The notes under the pieces: generated by a model | What the model was told of the DNA's origin: nothing | What the model saw: only the letters and a program-made list of their open reading frames with translations | The model's database searches: none | Part shown: positions 51,776-63,340 of the stretch, one piece after another | Position numbering within the stretch: the stretch's first letter is position 1 | Layout of the letters: each line of letters opens with the position of its first letter | Assembly: GCA_037903475.1 (NCBI GenBank) | Contig: JBAJFG010000121.1 | Span: 744,001 to 808,000, forward strand | Direction of reading: 5' to 3' | Length of the DNA: 64,000 nt | DNA from: Ancylostoma caninum | Taxonomy: Eukaryota > Nematoda > Chromadorea > Rhabditida > Ancylostomatidae | Made by a program: the position numbers and the translations under genes

Positions 51776-51916
51776 CAAAATAGGCGCTGTTTTTGTTCAA
51801 CAATTTCATCGTGACCGAGTCGGGCATTCTTTTGACGTTGATGATAATGTTGATATTTTCCACACATGGCCTCTCTGTTGTCGGTGAGTTTCACCTCTGA
51901 TCCGTGAGAAACTGTA
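51776..51916 (-). CDS. Candidate exon
   Basis: Between a CCGTTAG acceptor and a TTTTG|GTGTTA donor. Reads STVSHGSEVKLTDNREAMCG, then KYQHYHQRQKNARLGHDEIV, polar and basic like a nuclear protein. Phase linkage to neighbours is unresolved. Confidence 0.3.
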
Positions 51917-52399
51917 CTAACGGAGCATCGCCGGGCGTCAGCAGGACTCAACACATCTCATCTCAAATCTCAACACATCTCATCTCGACAATGAGGAGAA
52001 TGTTTCAGAACTTGTGTGTTATACATTTTCGTTAGCCTTTCGGAAATGCCTCAGAACCTGCAGTTTACTGGCGAAACTACTCTAAGAGTCTTTCTCTCAA
52101 CAAGAATCACGGAAAACCAAGATAAAAGATAAAAAAGAGTCCGAGAAAAACGCGAAGATTTCCTAAATTAGTGGTATCTCACTAACTCTGGCTTAAAAGT
52201 ACTGAAAAGATGCCAATGTGGTTATAGGAAATGATATGGGAGATACGACACCTCTATTTCGTTAATTTCTTCGAAGGGAAATAAAAATAAAGGGAATATT
52301 TTCCATTATTCATTGTTAATTGTTTAATATTCAATTTAATATCTTACTTTTTCCTAATTGGCAGTTCATGTGTGTGTGCACGACATATGTATAACGTAC

Positions 52400-52527
52400 C
52401 TGCACCATGTGTTCCATTGCATTCCATCCGGCTTCTGATGATTTCTGTTTCGAAAGTGTTTCTTATGATCTATACAAGACCATTCTTTGTACGAACATGT
52501 CCCACAACGGAAACTATTGCTGTTTTC
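52400..52527 (-). CDS. Candidate exon with one C2H2 zinc finger
   Basis: The minus strand reads FRCGTCSYKEWSCIDHKKHF then RNRNH, fitting C-x2-C-x12-H-x5-H, the C2H2 finger spacing. It runs to a strong TGCAG|GTACGT donor at 52400. No good acceptor is visible upstream in this frame. A different open frame (52700-52540, SSSGAKSLQPNLNPEATVSF) with its own GAT|GTAAGG donor abuts it. Both cannot be in one simple transcript as drawn. Confidence 0.35.
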
Positions 52528-52727
52528 ATCAATCCTTACATCTCCTCATCGCTAAGGAAGAGCTGCAGATAGTTGTAGAGTTGCAGACGTTTTGGTTCAT
52601 GTGGCAATACAAAGATCCTTCATAAAACTCCCATCCTGTGAACGAAACCGTTGCTTCAGGGTTCAAGTTGGGCTGTAAAGATTTTGCTCCTGAACTACTA
52701 CTGATGTGACAACAAAAAAGAAGCAAA

Positions 52728-53819
52728 AAAACACCTTCTTTTTTGCATTGTGGATATGATACTCACTGATCGTTTTCTCTGAATTCGTGTTTGGACTGCA
52801 TCAGGTCCAATTGTATTTCGGTGGTTCAACAATACTACCTTTAAGACATTTATTAATATTCTCAAATAATACATGATATTACCAAATGAGTTACTAGGCT
52901 TATTTACTTTCACTTTCTCTTTAACTTACATTTCCTCTTGCTTGCATTTCCTATTTTCATTCTCTTTCTCTCCTTTCACTACCCGTATCTGAGGGATTGT
53001 ACTTAGGGTAAAACAGAACCCGTCTTGGTGTTCTGACCGTACCTTTTATACTGTAAAGGTAGGCGGAGACAAAGTCGACAGCATATGCGTTATCTCGGAA
53101 TGCAAAACATCCCTGCATACTCCGTGACTCATCATGACCTCGTGGGTCATGACAATTTGTTTCGTGGCCAGTTCATACTAAATTCATGGGTATGACACGC
53201 GGGTAATAGGTTAAAGATATGTCCAGTTGCAGCTCTGAAACAGCAGAGACGCAGATGAGACGCACGCGTTTGCGGCCTCGTTGATGTCCTGTGGCAATTC
53301 CATTCACGGTACGCATGCTGCATTGCCTGCCCTTCATGGAAACTCCTTTGCAAATAGATGCGTGCGACTGACCCGCTACTACGCTTACATCTGGTACAAG
53401 TGCATTATCCGCACAAAAATCATCGAATCAGTTATGTCCTACACAATGTATGCATGGTGAAATTAGGCATCTCAGGCACTCGTGGGGTTCGCCGCTGCAC
53501 GCACAGGTGTTTTCCTCCAGTTGACGTTTCCTCTACTTTAGTGCCTGATGAGATGTGATCAAGGGGAATTGTTGAGAGCAGTACTTTTTTACACTCTAAC
53601 ACTTGAGTTTTCACTCTGAGTTAAGTGTCCACGGATCTCGCTCATAAGGGGATCCCAGCGAGGCTACGTGGCGCGTCCCCAGGTGGCGAATAGGGGGCTA
53701 ATCGCGGACCAATTGCGACCTTGCCTGCCCTGAGACGCGAGTGGATTCAGGGGATGGACTCCCTGTCTCTGCAGTGTCGGAACGATCTATACCTTCTGTC
53801 AGCGAGTGGGTATTTTCTA
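52728..53819. other. No recognisable gene
   Basis: Pyrimidine-rich TTTCTCTT stretch near 52900-52980; otherwise no signal I can support. Confidence 0.4.
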
Positions 53820-54684
53820 TACTTCGGAATATTCGGAAATTTTTTTCGAGTAATCGAATTTCGAATTTATTCGATTTTTCACTTTCCTCGAAACTTGGGG
53901 ATTTTGACGCTTTGCAATTAGGACCAACTTCAACCAATACCTTCCTGAAGCACTAATTCAGTGTTCCTGAAACATTATTTCAGTGTTCTACCTTTTCTGG
54001 GTAAATAGTATGAGAGAACATCAGAATGCTGTCCTTTTTCGCTTGCTAGAGCTAAGCGTGAAACAGAAAACGAGTACTCTAGGGACATATATGGACAGTG
54101 ATTGGTAGTCAGTGTAGGAAAGTAAAAGCATTGAATCATAGTGATTGCATTACTATCTCGTATGCAACTAAAAGCTGAAACAGAAAACTAGGGCGAAATG
54201 GTGTTCTTGAAGGCATGTCTAGCTGTTTCTTTTCAGGAGTAACATGAAGGGATGGACAAGAGCGAATCGTCGATTGATATATTTTTAAAAAGTTATACAA
54301 ATTTCTACTCACTCTGAGCGAACAAATGAATGAAGCCTGAACAAAATCGAAAACAATGCTGATCACTCGTTCATTGTAGACTACCCGATATTACTACGCA
54401 AAGTCTGGGAGCTAGGAAAAAAGAACTTTGCAGAAGCACAATGTCCCCGAACATTCAAAATTATTCGATTATTCGAAAAGGAATCGAATCGAATATCGAA
54501 TGAATTCGAAATTGCACTTTATCGAATATTAGAATTCCGAACAAATTCTAATATTTTCTTTTTTCGAACAATCGAATTTCGAATAAGTTCGAAAATAGGC
54601 TTTTTTTGGACGGTCGAATTTCGAATTGTTCGAATTCGAATGTTTATTCGAACTTCATTCGAATACGTTATTCGGTCCGAAGTA
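53820..54684. mobile_element. TTCGAA-rich MITE with TA target site
   Basis: The ends are inverted TACTTCGGA. TA lies at 53818-53819 and 54685-54686. Just inside both ends the sequence is dense in ATTCGAAT/TTCGAA palindromes. No coding capacity. The ends suggest a Tc1/mariner-mobilised MITE. It directly abuts the RTE that follows. Confidence 0.65.
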
Positions 54685-54769
54685 TAGTATGTTGATGCGT
54701 GCGTACGTGGGTGTGCTTACGTGTCTGGAAATTGTATCGTGCATATCTATCCGACCAAAAGCCCTGCAT

Positions 54770-57640
54770 TCAAGTGACTGGGAGGTACAAGGGATGCGGT
54801 TCGGAGTCGCCTCCAACGAATAAGATTCATCGTTCACTCCTGGGAAACCTGGCTAACTTCCCGATGAAATTACACTCCAGCCTCCTACGGGGGAATAGAG
54901 CCCAGCAAGCTATCTCCTGTGGGCTTAAAATTTTTCAAGCTCGACACAGCAATAATAGAGAGTGTTCCCCTGATTTCGGAAGAGTCACTGTTACGGCAGT
55001 ACCAGTGAGGACGTTGTCCCAGGGGTTATCTAGGCTGCCTAAAACAAGAAGTACCTTGATGACGGTCTGTACCTTCAGCGCACGCACGCTCGTATCGGAG
55101 GCTTCCATCGAGGATTTGATGATGCAGACCAGGAAGATCAGGTACGACATCATCGGACTGGCCGAGACGAGGAGACATCAGATCGCCACCTTCGACACTG
55201 GAAAAGAACTGTTTCTTGGAACCTGCGACAGTAGAAGAGTTGGTGGAGTCGCTGTCCTCGTCAACACGAACTTGGTCATGAACATCGACTCATTCGAACA
55301 GCTAACAACCCGAATCGGACGTTTGCGGTTGAGAAGATGTGGATCAATACCGGCCTTGACGTCGTTTACGCTTCAACATCCAGCTATGACGAAGAGGATA
55401 TTGAGGCCTTCTATATGGACTTGGAGAAGTTCCACAGGGAAGACCACACATTCTATAAGATCATCGTTGGCGACTTCAACGCGAAGATTGGTCCTAGGAG
55501 AACGTCTGCGAAGCTTCACATTGGTACCCACGGCCTGTAGTGGAACGAACAGGGGAAGAGGCTGTCTGAGTTAATCATGACGACGGAGACCATTCATGGT
55601 AACTCACAATTTTAGAAGTCAGCCTTCCTACGCTGGACGTGGGAGTCACCCGGTGGAGAGTACCATGATGAAATTGACCACATCATTGTCAATCGAAGGT
55701 TCTGCCTGACCGACGTCGGTGTTGTACTGAAGTTCTACACCGAATCAGACCATTGCCTCCTTCGTGCAAGATTCTTCTTCTCACGCAAAGGAGAGAAAGT
55801 CGCGAAGTTTAAGAGTAGGAGTCCCAAACCCGTCATCAACTGGGATCTTTTCGCTTCGTTAGCCGGCTTTTGGGAAGATGCGGTTGTCGACAACATCGAC
55901 GAAGAGTACGATCGGCTTGTTCAGCATCTCCGTGACAGCTTATACGCCTGTGTGGAGCCGCGAGAGCCGCAGGCAACTACCAGCTAACGTCCGAGCTCGC
56001 AAAACGGTGCAGAGAAGCGATAAAAGAAGACCTCAAGGAGACGAGCAGCAGTGTTGGTCGAAGCAGCAGAGGCGTTGTCTCATCGGTTCTCCCGAAATCC
56101 GACATGCCATCAAGTCGGTGAAGAATCCTACAGCACCGGGACCCCACAGGGTTCGACCGGAACATCTGAAGAACCTACCGCCAGTTCTCATCACCACCTT
56201 GGCTAGGCTTTTCACGCGGTACCTGTCGGAATGCAAGGTACCTAACCAATGGAAGACCAGCAGGACCGTGTTGCTGTACAAGAAGGGAGACCCGCAGGAT
56301 ATTGGCAATTATCGCCCCATCTGCCTACTGTCCGTCGTCTACAAGCTTTTCACGCGAGTGATCCTCAATAGGATCGAAAGGACACTAGACGAGGGACAGC
56401 CGTGCGAGCAAGCAGGGTTTCGAAAAGGATTCAGTACGATCGACCACATACACACCGTCACTAGACTCATCGAAGTATCGCGAGAGTATAAGATGCCCCT
56501 CTGTCTCACGTTCATCGATTTGAAGAAAGCCTTCGACTCTGTTGAGACGGAAGCGGTGTTGGAAGCCCTGGGCAACCAGGGCATACCTACTCAATACATC
56601 AAGGTATTTCGTGAGCTCTACAGCAACTTCACGACCAAGGATTTCTCCATTCTACGACGACATCACCATCGACGTCAAGAGAGGGGTTCGGCAAGGCGAT
56701 ACCGTGTCGCCAAAACTATTCAGCGCCACTCTCGAAGACGTCATGCGGAAACTGGAATGGGATAGCATGGGAGTGCAAGTTGATGGCCGGCGACTTAGTC
56801 ATCTTCGCTTCGCTGACGACATCGTTCTTATAACACCAACCATCAGCGAAGCGGAACAGATGCTGGCCGACTTCGAGGACGCGTGTGGAAAGATTGGTCT
56901 CCAGCTGAATCTGACGAAGACGATGTTCATGAAGAACGGATGGGTCCCGGATGCCCCATTCTCGCTCAACGGAACGACCATATCCGAATGCTCCAGCTAC
57001 GTATACCTAGGTCGAGAAGTCAACATGATGAACGACCTCGCTCCAGAGCTGGGCAGGAGGAAACGAGCGGCTTGGGGAGCTTACAAGAGCATCGAGGACG
57101 TAGTGAAGAAGACGAAGAACACCAGGCTCCGTGCCCACCTCTTCAACACAACCGTTCTCCCTGCTTTGACCTACGCCTCAGAAACCTGGGCGTTGCGCAA
57201 GCAGGATGAGAATGCGGTCAGCGTCGTCGAATCGAGAGGGTGATGCTAGGAATAACCCGCCTCACGCAAGTGAGGGCTGGAATACGGAGCTCCACCCTTC
57301 GTCAAGAATCGAAGATCAGGGACGCTGCCGCTTACGCCAAGTTGAGTAAGATTAGGTGGGCCGGACACGTGATGCGTTTTAACGACAACCGTTGGACAAG
57401 AGCCGTCAGCGACTGGACTCCACGGGACGTTAAGCGCACGACAGGAAGACCACCGACCCGATGGTCAGACTTCTTCACGAAGTCCTTCAAGGATAGATAC
57501 GATGCTCTCCGTGTCCTCGAACGGACAGAATCCACTGGACAACTCTGGCTCGCGAGAGGGACAAATGGAAGGATTGCTGGCGCCCGCTCGGTATACCCGA
57601 AGATCAACGGGAGTCAAGGTGATCAAGGTGATCAATGATT
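54770..57640 (+). mobile_element. RTE-clade LINE, near full length but broken
   Basis: APE endonuclease motifs occur in order: IIGLAETRR (about 55150), VGDFNAKIG (about 55470) and ESDHCLL (about 55745). The reverse transcriptase follows with TAPGPHRVRPEHL, FIDLKKAFDSVE, GVRQGDTVSPKLF, the catalytic FADDIVLI (about 56810) and PPTRW near the C-terminus. It ends KINGSQGDQGDQ and a GGTGATCAAGGTGATCAA tail. The open frame is interrupted by at least three frame changes, stops near 55540 and 55613, and a 61-bp deletion at 55938 revealed by comparison with the copy at 63.7 kb. It cannot make full-length protein. Confidence 0.93.
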
Positions 57641-58516
57641 CAACACCAATCACATTCCTGAGAAATGTTGTGGGGTGCTTGTTACCTCATCCAGCTATAG
57701 AAGTTCTCGCTACGCAGAAAGATCAACAAACATGAGAACTCAACAATGTCGTTTTCCTATTATTTCGCTTCGCATTTTTCCGTGTTCTGCATATAGGGAA
57801 TCTTTCACCAAATAAGTAGTAGTGTCTAATAATCACGGCACTCCTTCTGAAGGTTGCAGTAAGGTGAAGGTGCGGAAAAAAAAATAAAGCCGACGAAGAA
57901 AAGAAAAACGAAACAAAAACCTTGCACCAACCTAAGATTTACACAAATAAATCCTTACCAATGGAAATCTTCCACAGTTTCCGTGTCGAGCATGTCCCAC
58001 TTGCACCACATGCTTTAAGTAGATGATGAAGTCAGTTTCCTTGAAGGTATTGCTGGGGTTTTTTCTGGTACGGCGAGTGACGTGCGTTTACAGGCGGTCG
58101 CCTCAACACTTTTCATGAAGATTCGTTGTCGGTAAAAAAACGACACCTTCCATTATTCGTCACAATCTCTTCTTTTCCCAACAATTCATTGACACAGTAT
58201 CATTTCCTTTATGGGGCTTGTATACTTTTGAAGCAGCGGCGCCGCAGCCTAGGCGGGCCTTGGTGATGTGCAGGTGATCATCCTACAGAAGCGCTGTGGA
58301 AGGTCATCCTGTTGCCTCACTTAGGAAGGTGGCTGAGATGACCAACACATGACGGGCAGAGATTATTACCTGAGATGTACCTCAGAGGATAATAAAGGAC
58401 AACACAGAGGAGATGACGGAGCCAAAGACTTTTGGGGTAACTTTAAACAGGAATTGTATAGAGCTTCCCTGCTATTCTCAAATGAATGCACATCTTTATT
58501 CAAGACAGATGATCCA
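57641..58516. other. No recognisable gene
   Basis: Probably 3' flank and UTR of the minus-strand gene ending at 58517. Confidence 0.4.
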
Positions 58517-59409
58517 TTAATGTTTGTTGACCTTGTGATGTCTCTTGAGATTCTTGCGCATGCGAGCAGCTTGGCGAGCAGCCAGCTTGCGAGCTCGAGC
58601 TCGACGGAAAGGGAGTTCGATTAGGATGTGGCGGCCTTGTCCTGAAGAAACAACGGAAAACAACGGCTAATGACTTAAAATCGTTTGACGAGATAGCATA
58701 AGACGTGCAATACCTCTTCCGTAAGAGCCCATGGAATTGCCTACACCTGAGCTCTGAGAGTTCTGAAAAAATGTTGCACTTCTATGAAAGGCCACACTGA
58801 GTCGGAGTCAATTTGGAATACCGAAGAGACAAAGTAGAAGAGTTCAAAATGATCATGTCAGAATGAGGATCTCACCATGCCATATTGTCCTTCGAACGAA
58901 AGTGGTGCTGCGGCCATAAGGGGTGCCGAGTACATCGTCGGTGTGTGCATGTGCATGAACATAGGAGCTCCTCGACCTCCCATTTGGGAGCCACCTGTAA
59001 ATGCTGTGTCAGTTTGTGTAAGTATAACATTATTGCAAGGAGTAAAATACAGTGAAGTTTCCAAGCAAAAAAAACCGTATAAGTGCTGTTTTCACCTTTT
59101 CCAAGCGAGGACAGAGACTACAGTCATAGAGTCACCAATATTAGATTATTATTTTTAAAAGTCTCAATCATATTAAATTAGCTACAACTACGTTTCGATA
59201 CTTTTGCATAACCACCACAACCTATTAAATCTTGGCTAATCTAGTTGAAAATGTGCCAATTTTTCGGTTTTAGGTTTATTCTAGAAAGCACCCGATTTAT
59301 CTCTTCTTTCCTTCTGCCTAACTACATGTTTTCTAGCGTTACGCTTTTTCTAGTGATGAAGTTAGCAAACTTACCGTTCATGCCTCCTTGCGGGTAGCTT
59401 GCAAAAGAT
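58517..59409 (-). CDS. Last four exons of a Gly/Met-rich, basic-tailed protein
   Basis: Exons 59409-59375, 58994-58876, 58762-58714 and 58641-58517 (TAA) join in phase. All have TTTCAG- or TTACAG-like acceptors and GT donors. The product reads SFASYPQGGMNG, then GGRGAPMFMHMHTPTMYSAP, then SSGVGNSMGSYGRGQGRH. It ends in a strongly basic helix (FRRARARKLAARQAARMRKN, then LKRHHKVNKH). Low-complexity Gly/Met/Tyr sequence plus a basic tail suggests an RNA-binding or nucleolar protein, but no domain is visible. At least one upstream exon is missing (the first starts mid-codon). An intact mariner lies 0.2 kb upstream in opposite orientation. Confidence 0.75.
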
Positions 59410-59631
59410 CTGAAATGAAATCATAATGAATCTATCAAAGTTCTCTTAGCATAAAGTTAGGTTCTTGTTAGTTCTACGAATTCGATTTGGATAAAAGCTT
59501 CTCGTTGCAACATCATCTTTGTGATGATTCTAATTAAGGAAATAATCGAGCATGCTACACCTGCATAATACTCAATTATAATTTGCAATTATGCTACAAC
59601 TGTATAATCCGAATGCTACAGCTGTGTAATA

Positions 59632-60879
59632 TTAGGGTGGTCAGAAAGTCTTGAGCCGATTTTTCAAAAAGTTTCAGAACTTTCGATTCTTGACCGGTAC
59701 CACGACCTACCATGTGGTATCATCCTCTATCAGTATCACTCTCGAAACCGATAGGTATATATACCCAGGTTGCCTTTCTTAACTTTAATTACGATGTCAA
59801 TTCCACAAGTGCACATTCGAGCGATTATCTTCTATGAATGGCGCCGCGGCACGGAAACCGTTCGCAACATCAACAACGCATTAGGAGAAGACACTACTTC
59901 CATCAGCACTGTCAAACGCTGTTTCGCTCGCTTCGAAGGAGGAGATACGGACTTCGAAGAAAAGCCTCGGTCGGGACGCCCCCTCAAGGTGGAAGACTCT
60001 GTCATTCTCGGCGCCGTCAAAGAGGACCCGGAAGTTAGCACCCGCAGTCTTGCGACGAGACTCAGATGTAGCCATCAAACAGTCCTCAGTCGCCTTCAGG
60101 TCCTCGGCTACAGAAAAGTGCTGACTCGATGGATCCCTCATGTCTTGTCCGATAGTACGCGCTTCACCCGGATATCCATTTGTCAGTCTCTCCTTCTCCG
60201 CCCTCAACGAAAGGAGTTTCTGAGGGATCTGATTACCGGAGACGAGAGTTGGGTCCTCTACGATTCCAATACGCGTCGTGCCTTGTGGCTCCCTCAAGGA
60301 GAAGACCCTCCAACGCAAGCCAAATCGGACCTTCACCCCAAGAAGTGTCTCCTTTGCTGCTTTTGGGATTCGCGAGGAATGCTGTATCACGAGCTGCTCC
60401 CGCAAGGACACACCGTCACCGGTAGCGTTTACGCCAATCAGCTCCAGAAATTAGCGGACGATGTCCGAGAAAGACGGCCGAGACGAGCTTTTGTCCACCT
60501 GCTCCACGATAACGCTAAGCCCCATGTAGCTAAAGAGACACGTGAAAAGTTGGAGGAGCTGGGCTGGGACACGGTTCCCCATCCACCCTATTCCCCTGAT
60601 ATTGCCCCCTCTGATTATCATTTGTTTCGCCCCCTCAAGGCATTCCTGGCTAAGAAAAAATTCACCAAACTTGAAGATGTTGGAAGGGCGGTCAGCGACT
60701 TCTTTGACTCCCAGTCTCCCCAGTTCTGGGAAAAGGGGATCGCTGATCTGCCCATTAGGTGGGACATTGTAGTGGCTAATGATGGTGATTATATTGTTGA
60801 GTAAAATTCATTGTGTGCTGAATAATAAAATAAAGAAAAAAAAGGTGTCAAACGGCTCAAGACTTTCTGACCACCCTAA
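59632..60879 (+). mobile_element. Intact-looking mariner transposon
   Basis: Perfect 27-bp inverted ends (TTAGGGTGGTCAGAAAGTC...) flanked by TA at 59630-59631 and 60880-60881. The 1248-bp body carries one uninterrupted transposase gene. Nothing about the ends or frame looks decayed. Confidence 0.97.
59794..60804 (+). CDS. Mariner transposase, 336 aa
   Basis: Starts MSIPQVHIRAIIFYEWRRG. The ATG at 59794 is chosen because the frame upstream has only a TTG. An N-terminal helix-turn-helix with the mariner GRP linker (KPRSGRPLKV) is followed by WIPHVL. The catalytic triad is TGDESWVLY, LLHDNAKPH and SPDIAPSDYHLF, with exactly 34 residues between the second and third Asp (DD34D). Length is normal for mariner (about 330-350). 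It cuts and pastes the element at TA sites. Overlapping frames in this interval are shadows. An ATAAAATAAAG stretch follows the stop. All key residues are present, so activity is plausible. Confidence 0.96.
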   Translation: MSIPQVHIRAIIFYEWRRGTETVRNINNALGEDTTSISTVKRCFARFEGGDTDFEEKPRSGRPLKVEDSVILGAVKEDPEVSTRSLATRLRCSHQTVLSRLQVLGYRKVLTRWIPHVLSDSTRFTRISICQSLLLRPQRKEFLRDLITGDESWVLYDSNTRRALWLPQGEDPPTQAKSDLHPKKCLLCCFWDSRGMLYHELLPQGHTVTGSVYANQLQKLADDVRERRPRRAFVHLLHDNAKPHVAKETREKLEELGWDTVPHPPYSPDIAPSDYHLFRPLKAFLAKKKFTKLEDVGRAVSDFFDSQSPQFWEKGIADLPIRWDIVVANDGDYIVE

Positions 60880-60881
60880 TA

Positions 60882-61689
60882 TAATCATACACCGCATGCT
60901 CCTTTCTTCGCTCTCACTTGCCGAAGTGAAAGGATTGTTCGAGAACAGTCACAAGTTCGATTTGGCACTGACTGACCTTTGAATGATGAAGGCAAGAAAC
61001 CCAACAAGGAAGAAAATGAACTGCTGTTGCCTGTGCTATTCTGTGTCTTGTGGACCTGGTATTTATACCTCTTTTGTACAGCTTACTGGTTTATAAATTC
61101 CTTACGAAAAACGACAGTGGAACCTGTAACGAATAATTTGAAGTGGGGCATTTGTTTGCAGAGTTAGTTAGCTAAATTTGAGCATACTCACCTACCCGGT
61201 TTTTGTGCTGTTAACTACTATAAATTGAATTAAACATTATTTGCATCGGTGCACTGCCTAGAAGAAATTTCGCGTGAGGAACCTCCGCATTTCTCTTCTT
61301 CTCGGAGTTCTGCTCGGAGTCATTCAAACAAGCAGTTGCTTATAGGCTGTATAGGCGAAACATAGTAATAGAACATTTAGAAGTTTACTTGGAAATATGC
61401 TAGTTGGAAGAAACTGATGTTACAATAGAAAGATATAAATAAACAATACAACGGGTATGGAATTTTACAACAAGGTTCAACAGTTGCAAAAAAACTTTTT
61501 GAGATATCAACAACTAGGCAGAAAAATGGGAAATTTGTCCTCAACCAAACAGGTAAACTAATAAGGTACTGACAAGTCGTCGCCACAGTTTTGGAACTTT
61601 TGCCTGTCGTGGTGTATCACATCAAGCAAATTGTAATGTGACAATAGCAGGTCTGGACTGTGTTTTAGTTGATGTCGTATAACTAACTA
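60882..61689. other. No recognisable gene
   Basis: A short plus-strand stretch at 60899-60981 (SLAEVKGLFENSHKFDLALT) looks slightly coding but ends in a stop and has no confirmed family. Confidence 0.35.
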
Positions 61690-62436
61690 CTAGGTATACC
61701 CGGCTCCTCTCGAGTGTTTTACTACTCCGGCTACCTCTTACACCACTGACAAGAATTGCTACTGGCGACGAATTTATTAAAAATGCCCATAATTCTGATG
61801 ATCAGCATATTAGCAACGCTCAAGTGACCTTCTTCCACAGACGCGTGCATCGATGTATTTATGCGAAATGATTGTTATATTCATACTCAGCGTATTGAAG
61901 AACCTCAGAGGACATGCCTTCCGCGTCCCATGAGGTAGAATACTGGAAAATCAGTAGAATCAATAAATCAATATTCTGTGCAAGGCTGTGGGTGTGGGTC
62001 ATGATGAGGCAAAATGGGGCGGCGTCTTCCCGCCCTTCGGCGTCGACTCGTCCCCACTCACATTCATATTCGCATGGGCAACTATGGTGAAATTGCGCGC
62101 GAATTAGTGCGAGTAGGCGAGTAGGTCCTGAAGGGCGGGGCGAGGGTTCGAGTGAACCAATCGCAGACACATTGCCCACCCCATTTGCCTCATCATGAAC
62201 CACACCCCAAGGCTGTCATTATATTAGTTTAAAACGCGCACGGAAACCGCAGTAGACGTGTCCTTGCCCATCCCCAAGCGAAAACGGATAAAATCAAATA
62301 AATCGATAAAATCAATGTATCGATACCATCGTTCAAGATGGTTATCATTTTCGTGTTTAACATACTGAAGAACCCCAATGCAAAAGTCCCTGCGACCTCT
62401 TGGGCAGAAACAGCGTAAAATCAATGAAATGGACAT
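61690..62436 (-). mobile_element. Second Helitron copy, 5' end lost
   Basis: On the minus strand the 3' end reads GAGCCGGGTATACCTAG followed by T, matching the Helitron at 46566. The internal GATTGTTATATTCATACTC units are shared. It is interrupted by a hAT-type MITE (61990-62208) and runs into a Tc1/mariner end at 62438, so the 5' terminus is missing. Confidence 0.75.
61990..62208. mobile_element. 219-bp hAT-type MITE nested in the Helitron
   Basis: Perfect 8-bp duplication AAGGCTGT at 61982-61989 and 62209-62216. Inverted ends of about 30 bp share TCATGATGAGGCAAA and a GGGGTGTGG edge. It is GC-rich inside with no coding frame. Confidence 0.88.
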
Positions 62437-62437
62437 A

Positions 62438-62700
62438 CAGGGTGGCTGTCAAGTATGGATCGCTCAATTTTCTAATCTCCTGCTCCAAAAACACAAGATA
62501 TCGGGATAGCATATTCACTACCTGTTTCATTCATGCATTAGCGATCATCGTGTAGGGTGCTGCTCGGAGAAGTTTATTTCAGCCTTAGTGCGGGCTCTGA
62601 GTCTCCCTCCAAGTATGACTTCGGTTGGCCGCAAGAGGTTGACGTCGGTCTTGCTCCACTTTCTCTCGAATGCTGCCCTGATGACGTTCACTCTTTCGTT
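62438..62700 (-). pseudogene. Tc1/mariner-type transposase C-terminal relic
   Basis: A CAGGGTGGCTGTCAAGTATG end begins at 62438 right after TA (62436-62437). The minus strand (62694-62545) reads VNVIRAAFERKWSKTDVNLL, then GGRLRARTKAEINF and a stop. This resembles the tail of Tc1-like transposases. The catalytic part and the other end are not recognisable. Confidence 0.5.
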
Positions 62701-63068
62701 GCTCCGTATACCTTAACGTCACTAACTGGGAAAGTCAGTGTCACAGAAGACGAAAGTGGATTTTGTGGTGCCACCATGGGCCCAATGTCGTTAGGGGTAA
62801 ATTATTACTATTATTATCTTTATTGCATGATCTTTCATGTAAATTCAATAGATACAAAAGAAAAACACAAAAAAATAACGAAGTGTGGTAACATCAGTAC
62901 GAGAGTCATAAGTTAAACAGTGCCATTTTTATGTTGAGCATCCTCAAGATAACTGGTGACGCATTTTCTAACTCCGCTTAAGCTGGTCGGAAGACGTTTA
63001 AGTTTTTTTTCTTTTTAAGTCTTAGGTATTCTGTGCCTGCTTTGTTTACGAAACAGTTGGATCTTAAT

Positions 63069-63340
63069 CAGGGTCAAGCGTCCGATGAGAATTTTCCATG
63101 AGGGGGTCGTATGGGAGGGGGCTGGGAAGAGGGGGGGAGCCTATTGTAGAGGTGTGGGTGGGGTACGTAGAGGGGTGGCTTGGCCATTGAATGTGAATTC
63201 ATGACTGTTTTATGACGTGAAAAATGACGTTCCGTCCAAGAGCAATCACGCCATATCGAGTTAAAACAGAACTGGTTGGCAGCGATGAGAGAAAACGACT
63301 TCGGCGCACCCACGGTTTCGATTCCCGACGCCTTCAATAG
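63069..63340. mobile_element. Partial copy of the CAGGGTCAAGCGT hAT family
   Basis: CAGGGTCAAGCGT followed within 40 bp by GGGGGTCGTATGGG, as in the copies at 2.9 and 8.8 kb. A B-box-like GGTTTCGATTCCC lies at about 63315. No second end or 8-bp repeat (ATCTTAAT precedes it) was found in the window. Confidence 0.5.

Noticed and set aside
57578..57650. Short inverted/tandem GATCAAGGT repeats as a regulatory site
   Set aside because: They are the normal 3' tail of the RTE element.
60899..61170. Possible glycosyltransferase fragment (HKFDLALTD)
   Set aside because: The match is a few residues, the frame is broken and I cannot name a family with confidence.
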